Of a stretch of 64,000 bases of DNA, positions 27,101-44,182 are shown piece by piece. Under the pieces are notes generated by a model. That model did no database searches and was not told where the DNA came from. It saw only the letters and a list, made by a program, of their open reading frames with translations. This stretch comes from Sphaeramia orbicularis (lineage: Eukaryota; Chordata; Actinopteri; Kurtiformes; Apogonidae), in NCBI RefSeq assembly GCF_902148855.1, contig NC_043978.1, positions 35,603,794 through 35,667,793 of the forward strand. Direction: 5' to 3'. The first letter of the stretch is position 1. Each line of letters begins with the position of its first letter. The position numbers and the translations under genes were made by a program.

Positions 27101-30036
27101 ATAGCACAAACTATTTTCAGGTCTAAAATCAAATAACCATAACATTAACTCATGTCATGCTAGCAAACTGTTGGTCACCAGCAAAAATATTGCTGCTTTT
27201 CTACAAATACCCTATGAGCAAACATCAGCAAATCTATTGGAGATTACCACAGAAAAAATTTGATTTGCTCATGCAGGTAAGTATTTGGGAGCAACTATCA
27301 GCACATTTTTGAGCAAATGAAGCTTGTACTGAAAGTGTTAAATCTGACCCACGGATTTTCTTGATGTTTAAATTAAGCCTTAACAGGACATGTTTTGATG
27401 TATGTTTTGAGGTCTGTTTTTGTGGTATTCATTCTCACATGAGCATGAATGAGCAACCTGCTCACTGTCTTGATGGAAAAGATCAAATAATTTCTCTGTG
27501 CATAATCCATAATTCAAATTCATCTTTTTTGACTCTGTAGGTGCTCTTTATATTGTACAGAGGTAAAATATGTGAAGTTCTTGAGAAATGTGGTACACAA
27601 AAAACCAATAACTACTTTATTACAGTAAAAAAAAGCAATTAGAATTAGTTTCTTAAATTTCAGTTTAGTATTTATATACATCACCATTTATGATATTCTT
27701 AGGCTGATGTTAATATTTTTAATGCTTTTGTTGCTTTCATTGTTCTGTATTGGTTGTTTTATTGCTATATTTTTATGATTTTAATAGATTTGAGCAGAGT
27801 TCAGAATTTGCTAATGTGACAACTTGTTTCCTTATAATCACCTTCTCGTTCAGGTGAAGAACCTGAGGTCAGGTGTGTCCAGAGTTGCAGTGTGCACGTT
27901 GGGGGATCTTTACAGCCACCTGCAGAGGGGTATGGACCAGGAGCTGGAGGGGACAGTGAAAGCCTTACTGCATAAGGCCGGGGAGAGTAATGCCTTCATC
28001 AGGCAAGATGTGGATGCAGCACTGGACTGTATGGTGCAGCACTGCACCCCGTCTCGTAGCATCAGTGCTTTACTCACTGGAGGACTCAGGTTAGCGTCAT
28101 CAAGTTTCAGTTTCATTTCATGTGAATATTTGTAATAATTATTTCTGAACTGAATTGTCTTGCTGTCATTAGTCATCTCAATGCAGTGGTGAGGAAGTGC
28201 ACTGCCCAGCATCTGTCGAATCTGGTAGAGAAGGTCGGCGCTGCCCGTCTCCTGTCCGGAGGTAAAGATCTCACAGACAGGATCTTGCCTGCCGTCACTA
28301 AGCTTGCACAAGATTCTTCACAGGAAGCCAGGTGTGTGACTTCAACACAATTAACTCAGTACATTTCAACCAAAATTTACGCACGATAAAGAGAAAAAAG
28401 TGTGTTTTTGGGTGTCTGAATGCTAATGATTGCATTGCATTGTATTCATGATTGCATCCACAGGTACTTTGGTCGTCGGATGCTGCTGTCCCTGTCCTGC
28501 CACCCTGACTTTGACAAAATCCTTGAGAAGTATATTCCAACCAAAGACCTGCCAACTGTCAGAGACACTGTCCTCACTCTTAAGACTAAGGTACAGTGGC
28601 TGTACATCTAGGTTAATAGTGTTTTATGAGACACTGTGTGGCTTTACCTGGGAAATCTGTTTTTTTAGGGTCTTGGTGAAATGCCACAAGACAACCAGTC
28701 AGCCAGGGGTAGACGTTCCCTCCCAGGCAGTGGTACAGTCAGAGCTTCATCTCTCACCAGAGAGCCTTTGAATCAGACCAATAGGTGGGTGTGAATATCA
28801 ACTACAACAGCAGAGATATCTTTAAAGGCCCGCTGAAGCAGACAACTGGCATCACAAACTGCATAATACATTTTTTAGCCTTGACTCAGAGGTCATTGAA
28901 GGTAGAGTTAACATGTCATGTCTCATCTACAGGGAATCCAATAGCCATTACAGCTGTAGATCTCAGCCACAGAGTATCGCTGACAAGACTGAATACATCA
29001 AGCAGATCTCAGGTCTGCTGGGTTCAAAAGACTTTCGCGAGAGGATCAAGGGAATCGACCAGCTAGTATCAGACTGCCAGCACAATCCTAACATGGTTAT
29101 TAATAGCATGTTTCCAGTAAGTAATTACTAGTATTTTTTTTTTTTTTTACCATGTCTGCATTGCTTTGTCAACCATCTCTACAGTGTTTAATGACCATCA
29201 CACAAGTCTGTTTCATTAGGGACTAGTTTCTCTCTCTCACCTGGGCTATGTGTTCTTGTTCTGATTCTCCGTCTTTCAGGTGTTTGATGCCTTCAAATTA
29301 AGGTTGCAGGAATCAAACAGCAAGGTCAACCTGTATGCGCTCGAGTCACTCCAGAAAATCACCCACTTGTTGAAGGATAACTTATCCCAGGTGGTAAATA
29401 TCCTGGTCCCAGCGATTGTGGACAATCACCTCAACTCTAAGAACAACGCCATCTACTCTGCTGCTATTGGAGCTATCAATGCACTTACCTTAAATCTCGG
29501 TACATTTTTAGAGGTTACATTTGACATTAAGACTAAGAGAGAATTCTCTGTGTTTGACAGTTCAACGTTTTAATACTTGTATTTTCTGTTTCTTTGAAGA
29601 TAACGTACTCCTCCTTCAGCCATTTTGCACCAAGGCTCAGTTTTTAAGCGGCAAAGCAAAGGTGGATCTTATTGAAAAGGTTGCAGGTATGTTTGATGTA
29701 ACATTAAAACCAACAACTTCAAACTTTGCTGAATCATTTTGTACATTGGCCTGCTTGCTGATTTCTCTTTTTGTATAACTAGATCTTGTGACAGAGCTCT
29801 ACCCTCGCAAGCCCCAAATGGTGGAGCAGAAAGTCCTGCCCTTGCTGTGGCACCTCCTGGGCACCTCTACCCACAGTGGCACAATTCATGGTCGGGGCGG
29901 CAGCGTGCGGGGGGCTACCGTCAACCTGTGCCAAGCTCTTTATGCCCAGATGGGACCCAGCCTGACAGAGAGTGCTGCCTCCCAGCCTGCCAATGTCCAC
30001 AAAAGTTTCAACGAGGTCCTGAGGACCTTGTCCTAA
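18149..30036 (+). CDS. togaram1: TOG array regulator of axonemal microtubules 1, complete, 22 coding exons, about 1497 aa
   Basis: TOGARAM1 is a ciliary microtubule-binding protein whose TOG domains act on axonemal tubulin; human mutations cause a Joubert-type ciliopathy. Coding exons: 18149-19177, 20562-20628, 21897-22025, 22161-22424, 22513-22790, 23028-23251, 23408-23508, 23593-23748, 23842-23907, 24088-24257, 24372-24531, 25799-26035, 26442-26565, 26677-26782, 27854-28089, 28173-28331, 28464-28590, 28669-28784, 28933-29116, 29280-29499, 29600-29686, 29783-30036. All phases agree. Residues about 3-215 match human TOG2 (ISQELHEQLLDHRNYQNRT), followed by GKGKNKLPWE, a low-complexity Ser/Pro linker containing LRSLRNSAAKKRAK, TOG3 (about 985-1210) and TOG4 (about 1270-1490). 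The TOG1 domain of the mammalian protein is absent. The start ATG at 18149 is chosen because everything upstream in frame lacks homology. The intron after 24531 has a GC donor, required by phase. Confidence 0.93.
19240..19260. repeat. Poly-C run, 21 bases, in togaram1 intron 1
   Basis: An uninterrupted run of 21 C lies 62 bases after the first coding exon. It is a mononucleotide repeat prone to slippage; the length may not be reliable in the assembly. Confidence 0.9.
24936..24990 (+). mobile_element. Solo end of the piggyBac-like MITE family, in a togaram1 intron
   Basis: The sequence CCCTTTCATGCATGAATTAT and the T-rich stretch after it match one terminus of the element at 40740-42471. The expected TTAA just outside reads TTCA here. 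No second end is seen nearby, so this is an end fragment. Confidence 0.6.
25052..25672. mobile_element. TTAA-bounded MITE, about 620 bp, in togaram1 intron (24532-25798)
   Basis: The two ends are inverted repeats: TTAAAGGGGTCATATTTTGC at the left, and on the opposite strand TTAAAGGAGTGATATTTTGC at the right, with two differences in 20. Both ends carry TTAA, which could be the target duplication. The interior codes for nothing. The family type (piggyBac-like or other TTAA-targeting) is uncertain. It fills half of the intron that has the GC donor. Confidence 0.7.
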
Positions 30037-30160
30037 TGGTAAAATAAATCCAAACTAAATGTTGGAAGAACATTAACACTGACCTTACTTGAAGACAGAG
30101 ATGTTCTACATTTCTTACAGTGCCTGCACTTTTATATCAATAAAGAGCAAGTCCTTAAAA
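30037..30160 (+). other. togaram1 3' UTR start with poly(A) signal
   Basis: The first AATAAA after the TAA stop is at 30139-30144, giving a minimal 3' UTR of about 125 bases. Further AATAAA copies (for example near 31024) could extend the transcript. Confidence 0.5.
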
Positions 30161-31109
30161 ATTAGGAGCTCTTATTCTTATCTCAGTGAGATTTCCTCTG
30201 GTACAGAAGCATGGACATTTATATCATACTGACATCAGGTCTTACACACACTCAGCCTGCTCTCTTTGCACTTTGAAATGCTAACTCATTATCATGATAA
30301 AATATATGAGTTTTACATTTTACCATCCCATGATTGTCATTGCTTTATCCAGGATCTGAACATGTACTGTAGACAAATCAGAGACATTATAGCAGAATGT
30401 AAAATTGAAATGCACAAAAAGAACAAGAGGAAGACAGGGACCTGAAGAGTGTATATTTTTGCTGTTTCATCAAATGTGATGTAATATTTTTAAAATGTCT
30501 GATGTAGATGTTTTGTGAATTGAGATTAACAAGAATAATACAGAATACTTTTGTACAGCTCAAATGTGTATTTGCACAGTATTAGCTTAATATGTAATCG
30601 TATGCTGTATAATGGTACAGTGTATAATTTATCTATTGTGTATTGGTTTTAATCCTGTTAATGATTTACTGAATTGGTACCATCTGATTGTTTTTTTCCA
30701 CTTGTAGTTGTTTTTTTTTTGTTTGTTTGTTTTTTGCATGACCAAAATTTACTGGTGGAATCAAAACTGACTATTTTTGTTAAAGACACATATATGTACG
30801 CTAATGCCTAGATCAAGGCTGGATATGAACTTGTTCTCCCTGATGAGGATCATGTGAATAGAGGAGGTGAGTTTTGCTCCTGTTGCCTGAGAAACAGTGA
30901 AGGCCCAGGTCTGATTCTGTCTCAGTATGTAGTGCCAGTCTTCAAGTAGCCTTTTAACTCATCTATGGTTAAATTATACTGAACCTGTTTGTGAACAAGC
31001 GCAAAACAACAGATTGATATATAAATAAAGTGTTTTATTTCTATAATCATAATTTCCATGTGCCTTTTTTGCAGAATGATGTAGATGGGGTTTACATGTA
31101 GGTATTTGG
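30160..31109. other. Intergenic DNA after togaram1
   Basis: AT-rich sequence without recognisable genes or repeats. It may be extended togaram1 3' UTR. The stretch 31700-33336 beyond the next repeat is likewise without recognisable content, apart from the end of ccdc28b and its probable 3' UTR. Confidence 0.35.
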
Positions 31110-31695
31110 ATCCTTATCACCCCGCCCCCCAAAGGGGAGGCAAGGGGTATTGCTTTTGGTTTGGTTTGTTAACACTCTAGCAGCAAAACTATTGGTTGAA
31201 TTCATACCAAATTTGGTTTATAGATTGCCAGTGACCCAGAATAGATTGGATTACATTTTGTTAAAAATTGGTCAAAGTTTCACATTTTTTATGAATTTTT
31301 TAAATATTTTTTTCCCCCATTCACTTAAAATGGGCAGAATTTCACGTCTGCAGCAGCAAAACTATTGATTGATTTTATACCAAAATGAGGTTATAGATTG
31401 CCAGTGACCCAGAACAGATCTGATTATATTTTGGGAAAAGTTGGTCAAAGTTCAAATATTTCATGAATTTTTAAAATATTTTTTCTTCTCCTATTTACTT
31501 ATAATGGGCAAAATTTCACATGTCTATAAAAACATCAATTTTGTTTCAATTTACTTCAAACTTGGCACATATATAGAGGCAATTTATATGCTGATATCAG
31601 CACACATATAGACATGGTGACATCAGCTGGATCGATGCCAAAATAAACTACAACACGTGCGAGGGGTGGGCACTGTGCCTGGCACCACTTGTTCT
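31110..31695 (+). repeat. Dispersed element with internal tandem units, copy 1 (2 units)
   Basis: The copy opens with CCCCGCCCCCCAAAGGGGAG and ends with GTGCCTGGCACCACTTGTT. In between, a unit of roughly 170 bp beginning AGCAGCAAAACTATTG and containing ATTGCCAGTGACCCAGAA is present twice (near 31180 and 31349), then a shared tail with CAAACTTGGCA and GACATCAGCTGGATCGA. The second copy at 37533 has three units. No coding capacity; class unknown to me. Confidence 0.75.
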
Positions 31696-33336
31696 TTTTG
31701 TCTTCTCATTCACATAAATTAATTTTGTTAAAATAACCACACAATTTAGCCATTCCTTTTCCTAAATTTTTGCCTTTATTGATGGGTATGATTACTGAAC
31801 ACACACAAGATGTTCTTCACACAGTTCTTCCCTCCCTAAATCATGTTTAAAGCTTACAAGCTGAGTCTTGTGTCGAATTATCTCTTAGCATGTAAAATAG
31901 AAAAGAAAAATGACTGACAGGTCCTGATATCCAGGCCAGGGGCTTAGGAAAGAGGTAGGCATAGCAGTGCAAAAGAAGACAATGTTTAATCATACTTTTA
32001 ATATTGAAATCTAAAATGCCTCAGTTTCCCACAACAGGCTTTGACACGTTTCCGATTGACCAGTGATTTTTTTTCAAGATGAGCACTAATGTTTAACTGA
32101 AGATAAAATACAAGTTAATAATCTCATCCCTAATCTTGTAACTATGAAAGTAGCTGCCGTTTTACATGGTATTGTACAGGCTGGAATGCCTGCCACATTA
32201 CTCTGAATGTGCTATCTAGGACAGTGTCATAAGAGGCAAGTCAATTCTTCCCATCTGACTGAACAGACATCCTATAAACTACATGCTACAGTAGGTGGTT
32301 TTACAGCTTTTCAAGTAGCAGAGTTTTGCCAGCTTGTGCTTGGATTGACGTGATCTCAGCCCTCAGGAAAAAACACCAAAATAAAAAAATATCAATAAGC
32401 AGACACAATCCTTCATACATATTAAATCTTCTGTGGACAAATACAGTAGCTGTACGCACATTGGCAAAGAGTCATAGTGACCGTTTTACATGTAAATTAA
32501 ACACATTTTGTACATTCTCATCACAAAGTCCAGTCACTTTCAAATGCACAGTTATAATGAAGAGTAACCCAGGTTTTATTAAATCCCTCCTGTTGTCCAG
32601 TATTAAACTTTTAGTAAAAATATAAAAATGAGGGAGTGCATCCAGAATAATAGCAAAAGTGAAAACTCCCTTAAAACTTCTGAGTTTAACACAGTGGTTT
32701 TGTCGAGAAAGGGCCAAATGTTTGCTACTTTAAGAATGGCTAAATGTTCCTATCCTTAACCAACTGGGGAAAATATCTTCTAAAATCACCAGACAGTAAA
32801 TGTAAAGTTAACAGAACCACAAGAGTATTTTTTCCATTCCCATGTCATATGTTTTTTGAAACATAAACTGAAATGACCATGAAAACTAAACATTCTACGT
32901 CTCAGTTTTTTGTAACCGGATTATGTAACTAATTAACCAGAGCTGATTTATTTAACGCCAGCAAACTGTAATCTTATGAAAACTATAGCAAACGCCTTTG
33001 TTTCTTGTGCTATGAGTGGGGGATTTATGATTTTGCATGACTGTTCATTAAATGCTTGGCGTCACTGTATTGCTCCCGCAGCTTCACTGACCCAATGGAA
33101 AAATAGCCCCTTCTCCTGTGGATCTTTCCACTCTGTTACTAAGGCAGCTGGATCGATGCCATGGCAACCTGTACTGGTTTTATGTTGTGAGTAAATGAGC
33201 GGCTGCGTCCTTCACACCTCACTCGTCAGGGACCAGATGTTTTGGGCAGGTCCTGGTTCTCAGCCAAGTGGAGCTTTTGTCTGAACATGGACACATTAAG
33301 GATTCAGACTCTGAACTATGAACATAAAAATACCGT

Positions 33337-38611
<5,275 letters not shown>

Positions 38612-39149
38612 TATTTTCTGTTACTCTCAAGTGACGCTGTCAAGGAGTGAGATGAAAAGGGCACTGCCTGGCTGTGGTCGGATATCCTGGGGAAAAAAAA
38701 CACACAAAGGTAGGAAGTTTAAGAGGAGAAGACAACCCCTGTTTGACAGATGGGCTCCGTGGAGGATTCTGACTGTGCCAAAATTAGTGCTGCAGCACAG
38801 CATCCTCCCTGCAGAAACGGAGATGCTTTCATTTGTTTAAGAGCATTCCCAAGAACAGCAATAAGCAATCTATACGAGCAGCGGCAGAGAGAGTCCATGT
38901 TTACCTCATAATGTAGGTAAACGTGGGCATTTGCAGTCAAATGACAGCACTTATCTGCCTGTTTTTACTGTGTAATAAGTGAAACATTAACCTATAAAGA
39001 TATTTTTAGAACTGCTTCAGTGGAAAAATATGAGTATGTGTGACCTGAAGCAGTGTGCTGTAGAGACATCTGCACAACTATAAGCAATAATACACAGACA
39101 AATGCAAAAACCTCTAAGCTGCAGCACAATAGCACAAATTTTAATCTTG

Positions 39150-39420
39150 ACATAAGATAAGATAGGATAAGATTTTATTGATCCAACTGTGGGGAAATTG
39201 CAGTGCTTAGAGCAGCAAAATATTGATTGATTGATGTATTTATTTTGAATATGAATATCAGTAAAGAAGACAAATAAATGAACAAACAAAACATTTAAAC
39301 ATAAGACATATAATACATATTTGAAAAGGAGTGAGAAGAACCATAACTCATAAACTCCCACCCTTTCTCCTTAAATAATTAATAACAATAATAAGCTTCC
39401 TAGTCTAAACAGATCTATAC
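39150..39420 (-). mobile_element. 3' tail of a LINE, minus orientation
   Basis: On the minus strand the sequence runs through GGAGAAAGGGTGGGAGTTTA, then AATAAATACATCAATCAATC, the A-rich and tandem-tetramer ending typical of fish LINE 3' ends. Adjacent on the plus strand is a TTTTATTGATCC stretch, another common retroelement tail. No coding part is present. It lies in the ccdc28b 5' intron. Confidence 0.5.
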
Positions 39421-39526
39421 TTTAACGCCTGATACATACTGATAAATAATTTTGTTTCTGGCTTTATATTATTACGAACAAATATAATATAATTTACATA
39501 TACACATAATACAATAACACACACAT

Positions 39527-39584
<58 letters not shown>
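39527..39584. repeat. (ATAG)n microsatellite, 58 bases
   Basis: About 14 uninterrupted ATAG/GATA units, preceded by a short CA-rich segment. Confidence 0.97.
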
Positions 39585-40300
39585 GTACATACATATACAT
39601 ACACAGATATATAGACAGAAAAGACATAAAGTGCAGAAAGACAGACACAATATATCAGATAATCTGCCATTTCTATGACTTGTTCATCAAATTAACTAAT
39701 AATGTGGTGCTCAACTGAGACCATAAACTGCACCCAGTCTGTGGCTTTTGAACAAATGGCTCAATATATAAATCAATAGTGACCTTTCTGTTACTGGAGT
39801 AGAGTTTATAGATCTTATAATTCTGTTCACACACAGTGACCAAAACAATGTGTACAATGCAAACAAATGTCCTAAATGTAAATACTGTACACAAACTGAA
39901 TTCAAGTATTTGCATTGAAGGCTGGTGTGAATGCTTGGGTATAATAGGATACAATAAAACCTACTCTTTTAGAATTCTAGTACCAGCTCTATTACATTCC
40001 AGAGTGAATACAGTAAATGTACTAAATAGGTTGGGCATAGCCTTGTAATAGATTACACTGAATAGATTGATTATAGCTGTCATCATCAGCCTCCGTTCAA
40101 AGTAAAACCCAAAGATGGCCACTAGACTCAAACACAATCCCAACTTCACATACTAAAACCTGTTTTTACTCGGATTCTATCACTAATGTAGAGAAGACCA
40201 TTAGGCAGAGGGAGGTTGGTTATTGGATCTAGTTCCATCCAGTGTCTGATGAGCCCTGTAAACAGATTTAGTGTCCACGGATGACACAAATAAGACTTAC

Positions 40301-40520
40301 CGAATCAATTACGCACCGGAGAGCAGACCGGCTGGACACGGCGTCACATCTCTCCTGCCTGGATTTAACACGTCTAAGTACACTTGAGGAGAATTCACCT
40401 CTACAAAAGCACGATGCTGTTAGAACATCCCTGCCGTATCCATGGAAAATGAAGTGAATGTAGCGCGCGGCTTCGATGCACTCGGCTCGCGCGGATCCGT
40501 CGTCTTTCTTCGTCTTTCTT
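40301..40520 (-). promoter_or_regulatory. ccdc28b non-coding first exon and promoter
   Basis: A consensus minus-strand donor (CG/GTAAGT, exon end at 40301) follows a CG-rich stretch centred on 40300-40570 in otherwise AT-rich DNA. It would splice to the acceptor at 38637 (CTTGACAG), 25 bases before the start codon. The upstream limit is not determinable. Confidence 0.6.
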
Positions 40521-41045
40521 CGTCTTAAAGGGCCAGTCCGCCGCGTGGACCCGCTGCTGTCCGTGGGTCTGGTCACAGGTGCACACAACGGGTGGCTTTG
40601 TCCGGTCACGATGGGTTTTTTCCGTAGAAATCCAACTCACACAGGGTTATTTTCATCCCGATCTCATCATGCCTTATTATTGCACAGTTTAGCTGATGTG
40701 TTCAAGAACCACATGGTGGCGCCAAACTGGACATAGAAATTAACCCTTTCATGCATGAATTATGATAACCGAAATAAAGATTTTTTTTTTTTTTTTCCGG
40801 AATGTTTTTATTCCTCTTTAGGCATGAAAAAAACAATGCGGTTGAAAAATCTTTATGAAACTATTTTTTATGGAGTTACAAACAAGTCCCCTCAGCTGGA
40901 CACCATGCATTTAATGTTTGAAGCAAAGAAACATGTATTTACTGACATACTGTGTGAAAAGTATGAAATAAAATCATTTTTAATGCTGTGAATCTGATGC
41001 TTCCTCACATTTTAACATACTGTAATTCTAGTTATTACTCAATCG

Positions 41046-41668
41046 CACAGGTGTCAAACATGCGGCCCGGGGGCCAAAACCGGCCCTCCAAACGTTCCAG
41101 TCTGGCCCCCAGCATGATTTTATGGAGTGCAAAAATTACACTGAAAATAGTAACAATCAAAGGTGTTGAACTGGTTTGAGCCCAATGTGATCTAAAGTAA
41201 AATAATAGTCTATTAACCCTCACAATGAAACGTGTTCAACCTGAAAATTAAGTACAATTTTAACAATATTCTGTCTGTTACTAAATGTTTTGTAGATTTG
41301 TAGTAAGTTTTGTTAATAAGTTGACATATAATATTGTAGACATTCTTATTTTAATTACACATTCCAAACTTCAAAATTTCAACAATATTATGTTTGTGTC
41401 ACTCACATGTACAAGTGATAAGTTGAGCTTATTTTTCTCAAGAAATTAAATTTTTTTTCTGGTTATTCACATCTTTTTGGTTAAAAGAGAGTTTGTAAAT
41501 GTAAATATTTTCATAATTTAATGTTTTATACTGCACTAAAATGAAGAGGAAAAACTGGGAGTTGTCATTATTTCTAGGTTTTTATGCTGTTATTTTAATG
41601 ATTTGGCCCGCTTGAGATGGAATTGGGCTAAATGTGGCCCCTGAACTAAAATGAGTTTGACACCCCTG
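41046..41668. mobile_element. hAT-type MITE, 623 bp, nested in element A
   Basis: It begins CACAGGTGTCAAACATGCGG and ends GAGTTTGACACCCCTG, the termini of the family at 42486-43220. The flanking octamers CTCAATCG and CTCAATCA match at 7 of 8 positions, a hAT-sized target duplication. Non-coding. Confidence 0.85.
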
Positions 41669-41719
41669 CTCAATCAGATAATATGCAACAAAAAAACAAC
41701 TTTTTGTTATAAAAGAAAT

Positions 41720-42242
41720 TTAACCCTTTCATGCATACTGGTCACTACAGTGGACGGCTATTCTGCGGCTGTTCTCTTGTATATTCGTGGATTTATTTTT
41801 ATTGTTTTTTTTTTTTTTACACATATCTTTATTAAAGTTTTAAGACACTACATATCTTTTCTGACATGAATTGGTAACATTATGTAGATCTCTCCTGAGT
41901 ATAAACCCCCAGAATCACAACCCCTTCCCATAGTTTTCACACAATTTATCAGGAAATACCTGTTTCTGTGCATCAAAAATCAAATGTGTGGTGTCCAGCT
42001 GAGTGGACATTTTTGCAACTTCATGAAAAATAGGTTATAAGAATTTTTTTTTTCATTATTATTTTTTTTATGTATTTTTTATTTTTATTTTTAAAATTAT
42101 TTTTATTTGATTTATTTTTTAAAATTTATTTTTCAGAAGAAAATTTTCAATCCCATTGTTTTTTTCATGCCTAAAGAGGAATCAAAACACTCAGGAAAAA
42201 TTTTTGATTAAGGTTCTCATAATTCGTGCATGAAAGGGTTAA
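41720..42242. mobile_element. piggyBac-like MITE (element B), 523 bp, inverted inside element A
   Basis: TTAA at both ends and CCCTTTCATGCAT termini. Its left end carries the ACTGGTCACTACAGTGGAC sequence that marks the right end of element A, and its right end carries the GAATTATGAGAACC of A's left end, so B is in the opposite orientation. B appears complete from end to end, with no transposase. Confidence 0.82.
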
Positions 42243-42485
42243 TTACAGTCTAATAACAATTAGCAATTGATTTAGACTCAAATATGTTAGTGCAGATCAG
42301 GTTTATCAAGAATAGGAACGGTAATGGTATGAATTGTAATGTATGGGGTGTTGCATAAGTGTCCACTGTGTTGGTTGATATGGAACTAAAACAACAAAAT
42401 CCATGAATATACAAGAGAACAGCTGTAGAATAACTGTCCACTGGAGTGACCACTATGCATGAAAGGGTTAATGCACGTTTTAGAT

Positions 42486-43220
42486 CAGGGGTGTCAAACA
42501 TGCGGCCCGGGGGCCAAAACCAGCCGGCCAAAGGGTCCAATCTGGCCCTGGGGGTGAATTAGTGAAATAAAAAAATTATACTGAAGATATTAACAATCAA
42601 GGATATCAAAATAATTTTAGTTCAATTCCATCTAAAGTGGGTCAGACCAGTAAAATACTATCATAATAAAGTATAAATAACGAAAACCACATATTTTTCT
42701 CTGTTTCAGTGTGAAAAAAAAAAGAAAAGTAAAATTACACAAAAATGTTAACATTTACAGACTAGCCTTTTACAACAAGTGTGAAAAACCTGAACAAATA
42801 TGAACAACCTGAAATGTCTTAAGAGATTTAAGAGTAATTTTACCAATATTCTGTCAGTTATTAAATGTTATGTGCATTTGTAGATGCACTGTGATCTGTA
42901 TGTTGTAATGAGCATGTAAAAATGAGAAGCTGAGGCCAAATAATGGCATAAATTGATAAAATTGCACTTTTTTTCTTAATAAATTTCATTTTGGTCATGG
43001 TTCATGTTTTTCCATATTTTTTAAAAAAGATAGTTTGTAGATGTAGAAATTTAATAATGTGATCTTACTTTTTTCACTCTAAAACATAGAAATTAGAAAT
43101 ACAAATTTTGGAATTGATATTATTTATGTATTATTATGTTATTATTTTGATGATCCGGCCCACTGCAGGTTATATTGGGCTTTATGTGGCCCCTGAACTA
43201 ACATGAGTTTGACACCCCTG
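42486..43220. mobile_element. hAT-type MITE, 735 bp, with perfect 8-bp target duplication
   Basis: Termini are CAGGGGTGTCAAACATGCGG and ATGAGTTTGACACCCCTG. The octamer TTTTAGAT stands on both sides (42478-42485 and 43221-43228), identical. Interior words such as GTCAGACCAGTAAAATA and GATCCGGCCCACT recur inverted, so the element is a degenerate long inverted repeat like its relatives at 34126 and 41046. Non-coding. Confidence 0.92.
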
Positions 43221-43582
43221 TTTTAGATGACTGAATACAAAGATTGTATTATTTAAATTCGTCTGTATCTGATCTTATTAATATAATCGTTCTTTTGTGA
43301 AAATGTCATATTCATTGCAGTAAATTGAAAAATTCTAAGCCCTCCTTTAATTGTTTCATAAATTATTTCAAACTGTTTTTTTTTTTTTTTCATCGCTTCA
43401 AAAAACTAAGTCTCATAAATCAGCCAAAAAATTACATGGTGAAATTAAGCAACATTTGTTGTTTTGACCTTTTTAGTCTTGCTCCAACGGTTTATATAGT
43501 AAACTTGTTTTACAGCTCCCTTTTTGTTCTGTTTTATTTCTTTCATTCGTTGACTTGTTATAGATGTTGTGTTACTTTACAT

Positions 43583-44174
43583 CAGTGTTTTTCAACCTTG
43601 GGGTCGCCTGGAATTCAAATGGGGTCACCTGAAATTTCTAGTAATTGACAAAAATGTAATTAATAAATAAATAAATAAATAAATCTTACTGATAAAAAAA
43701 ATAGATAGTGAGTTGAGAGAGACAATCCCAATACATAAAGACATGACAACCTCTGAAGCTGAAACTGAAGCACTGTGGTACTGTTTATCTTTCAAATGTT
43801 CATTGTGGTCGGTTTCAGATGCTGCATCTCTTTCATAATCCATAGTTTGAGTTATTGTTTGTTCAGTATTAATTGTCAGCCTTGTAAATCACAGCTGGAC
43901 TGACTGTACATATCCTGACCAAGGAAAATAAAACTCTCACTTTGTGCAGTAATCTACACCTGGCTTTTCTGCCTCCATCCATAATGATATACATTATATA
44001 GACTAAATGTCATCTAAAATTAATGTTTATTTGCAACATAGTATAGCAAACTATTACATGATCAAAAACAAATTAATTTTAGCAAGAACATGTCTCCATT
44101 TTGAATGTCTGGGGTCGCCATAAAATTGTGATGTTAAAATGGGGTCACGAGCCAAAACAGATTGGGAACCACTA
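43583..44174. mobile_element. hAT-type MITE of a second family, 592 bp, with perfect 8-bp target duplication
   Basis: The left end is CAGTGTTTTTCAACCTTGGG and the right end GGGAACCACTA, with GGGGTCGC and GGGGTCAC words near both ends. The octamer CTTTACAT is identical on both sides (43575-43582 and 44175-44182). Non-coding; an (AAAT)n stretch lies inside near 43661-43684. Confidence 0.9.
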
Positions 44175-44182
44175 CTTTACAT

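Larger units (their letters stand above)
40740..42471. mobile_element. piggyBac-like MITE (element A), interrupted by two later insertions
   Basis: Both ends are TTAA followed by CCCTTTCATGCAT (inverted at the right), the TTAA target and CCC terminus of piggyBac elements. The left sub-terminal sequence is GAATTATGATAACC; the right one, read inward, is AGTGGTCACTCCAGTGGAC. Inside lie an hAT-type element (41046-41668) and an inverted copy of the same family (41720-42242), so about 590 bases belong to element A itself. No transposase is encoded. Confidence 0.75.

Noticed and set aside
40268-40609. Open frame of about 110 codons on the minus strand over the ccdc28b first exon
   Set aside because: It crosses the splice donor at 40301, starts at a non-ATG codon and has no family resemblance; it reflects the CG-rich 5' UTR.
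41720-42471. The repeated ATGCATGAAAGGGTTAA words as telomere-like or regulatory repeats
   Set aside because: They occur only as inverted pairs at TTAA-bounded ends and are explained as transposon termini.
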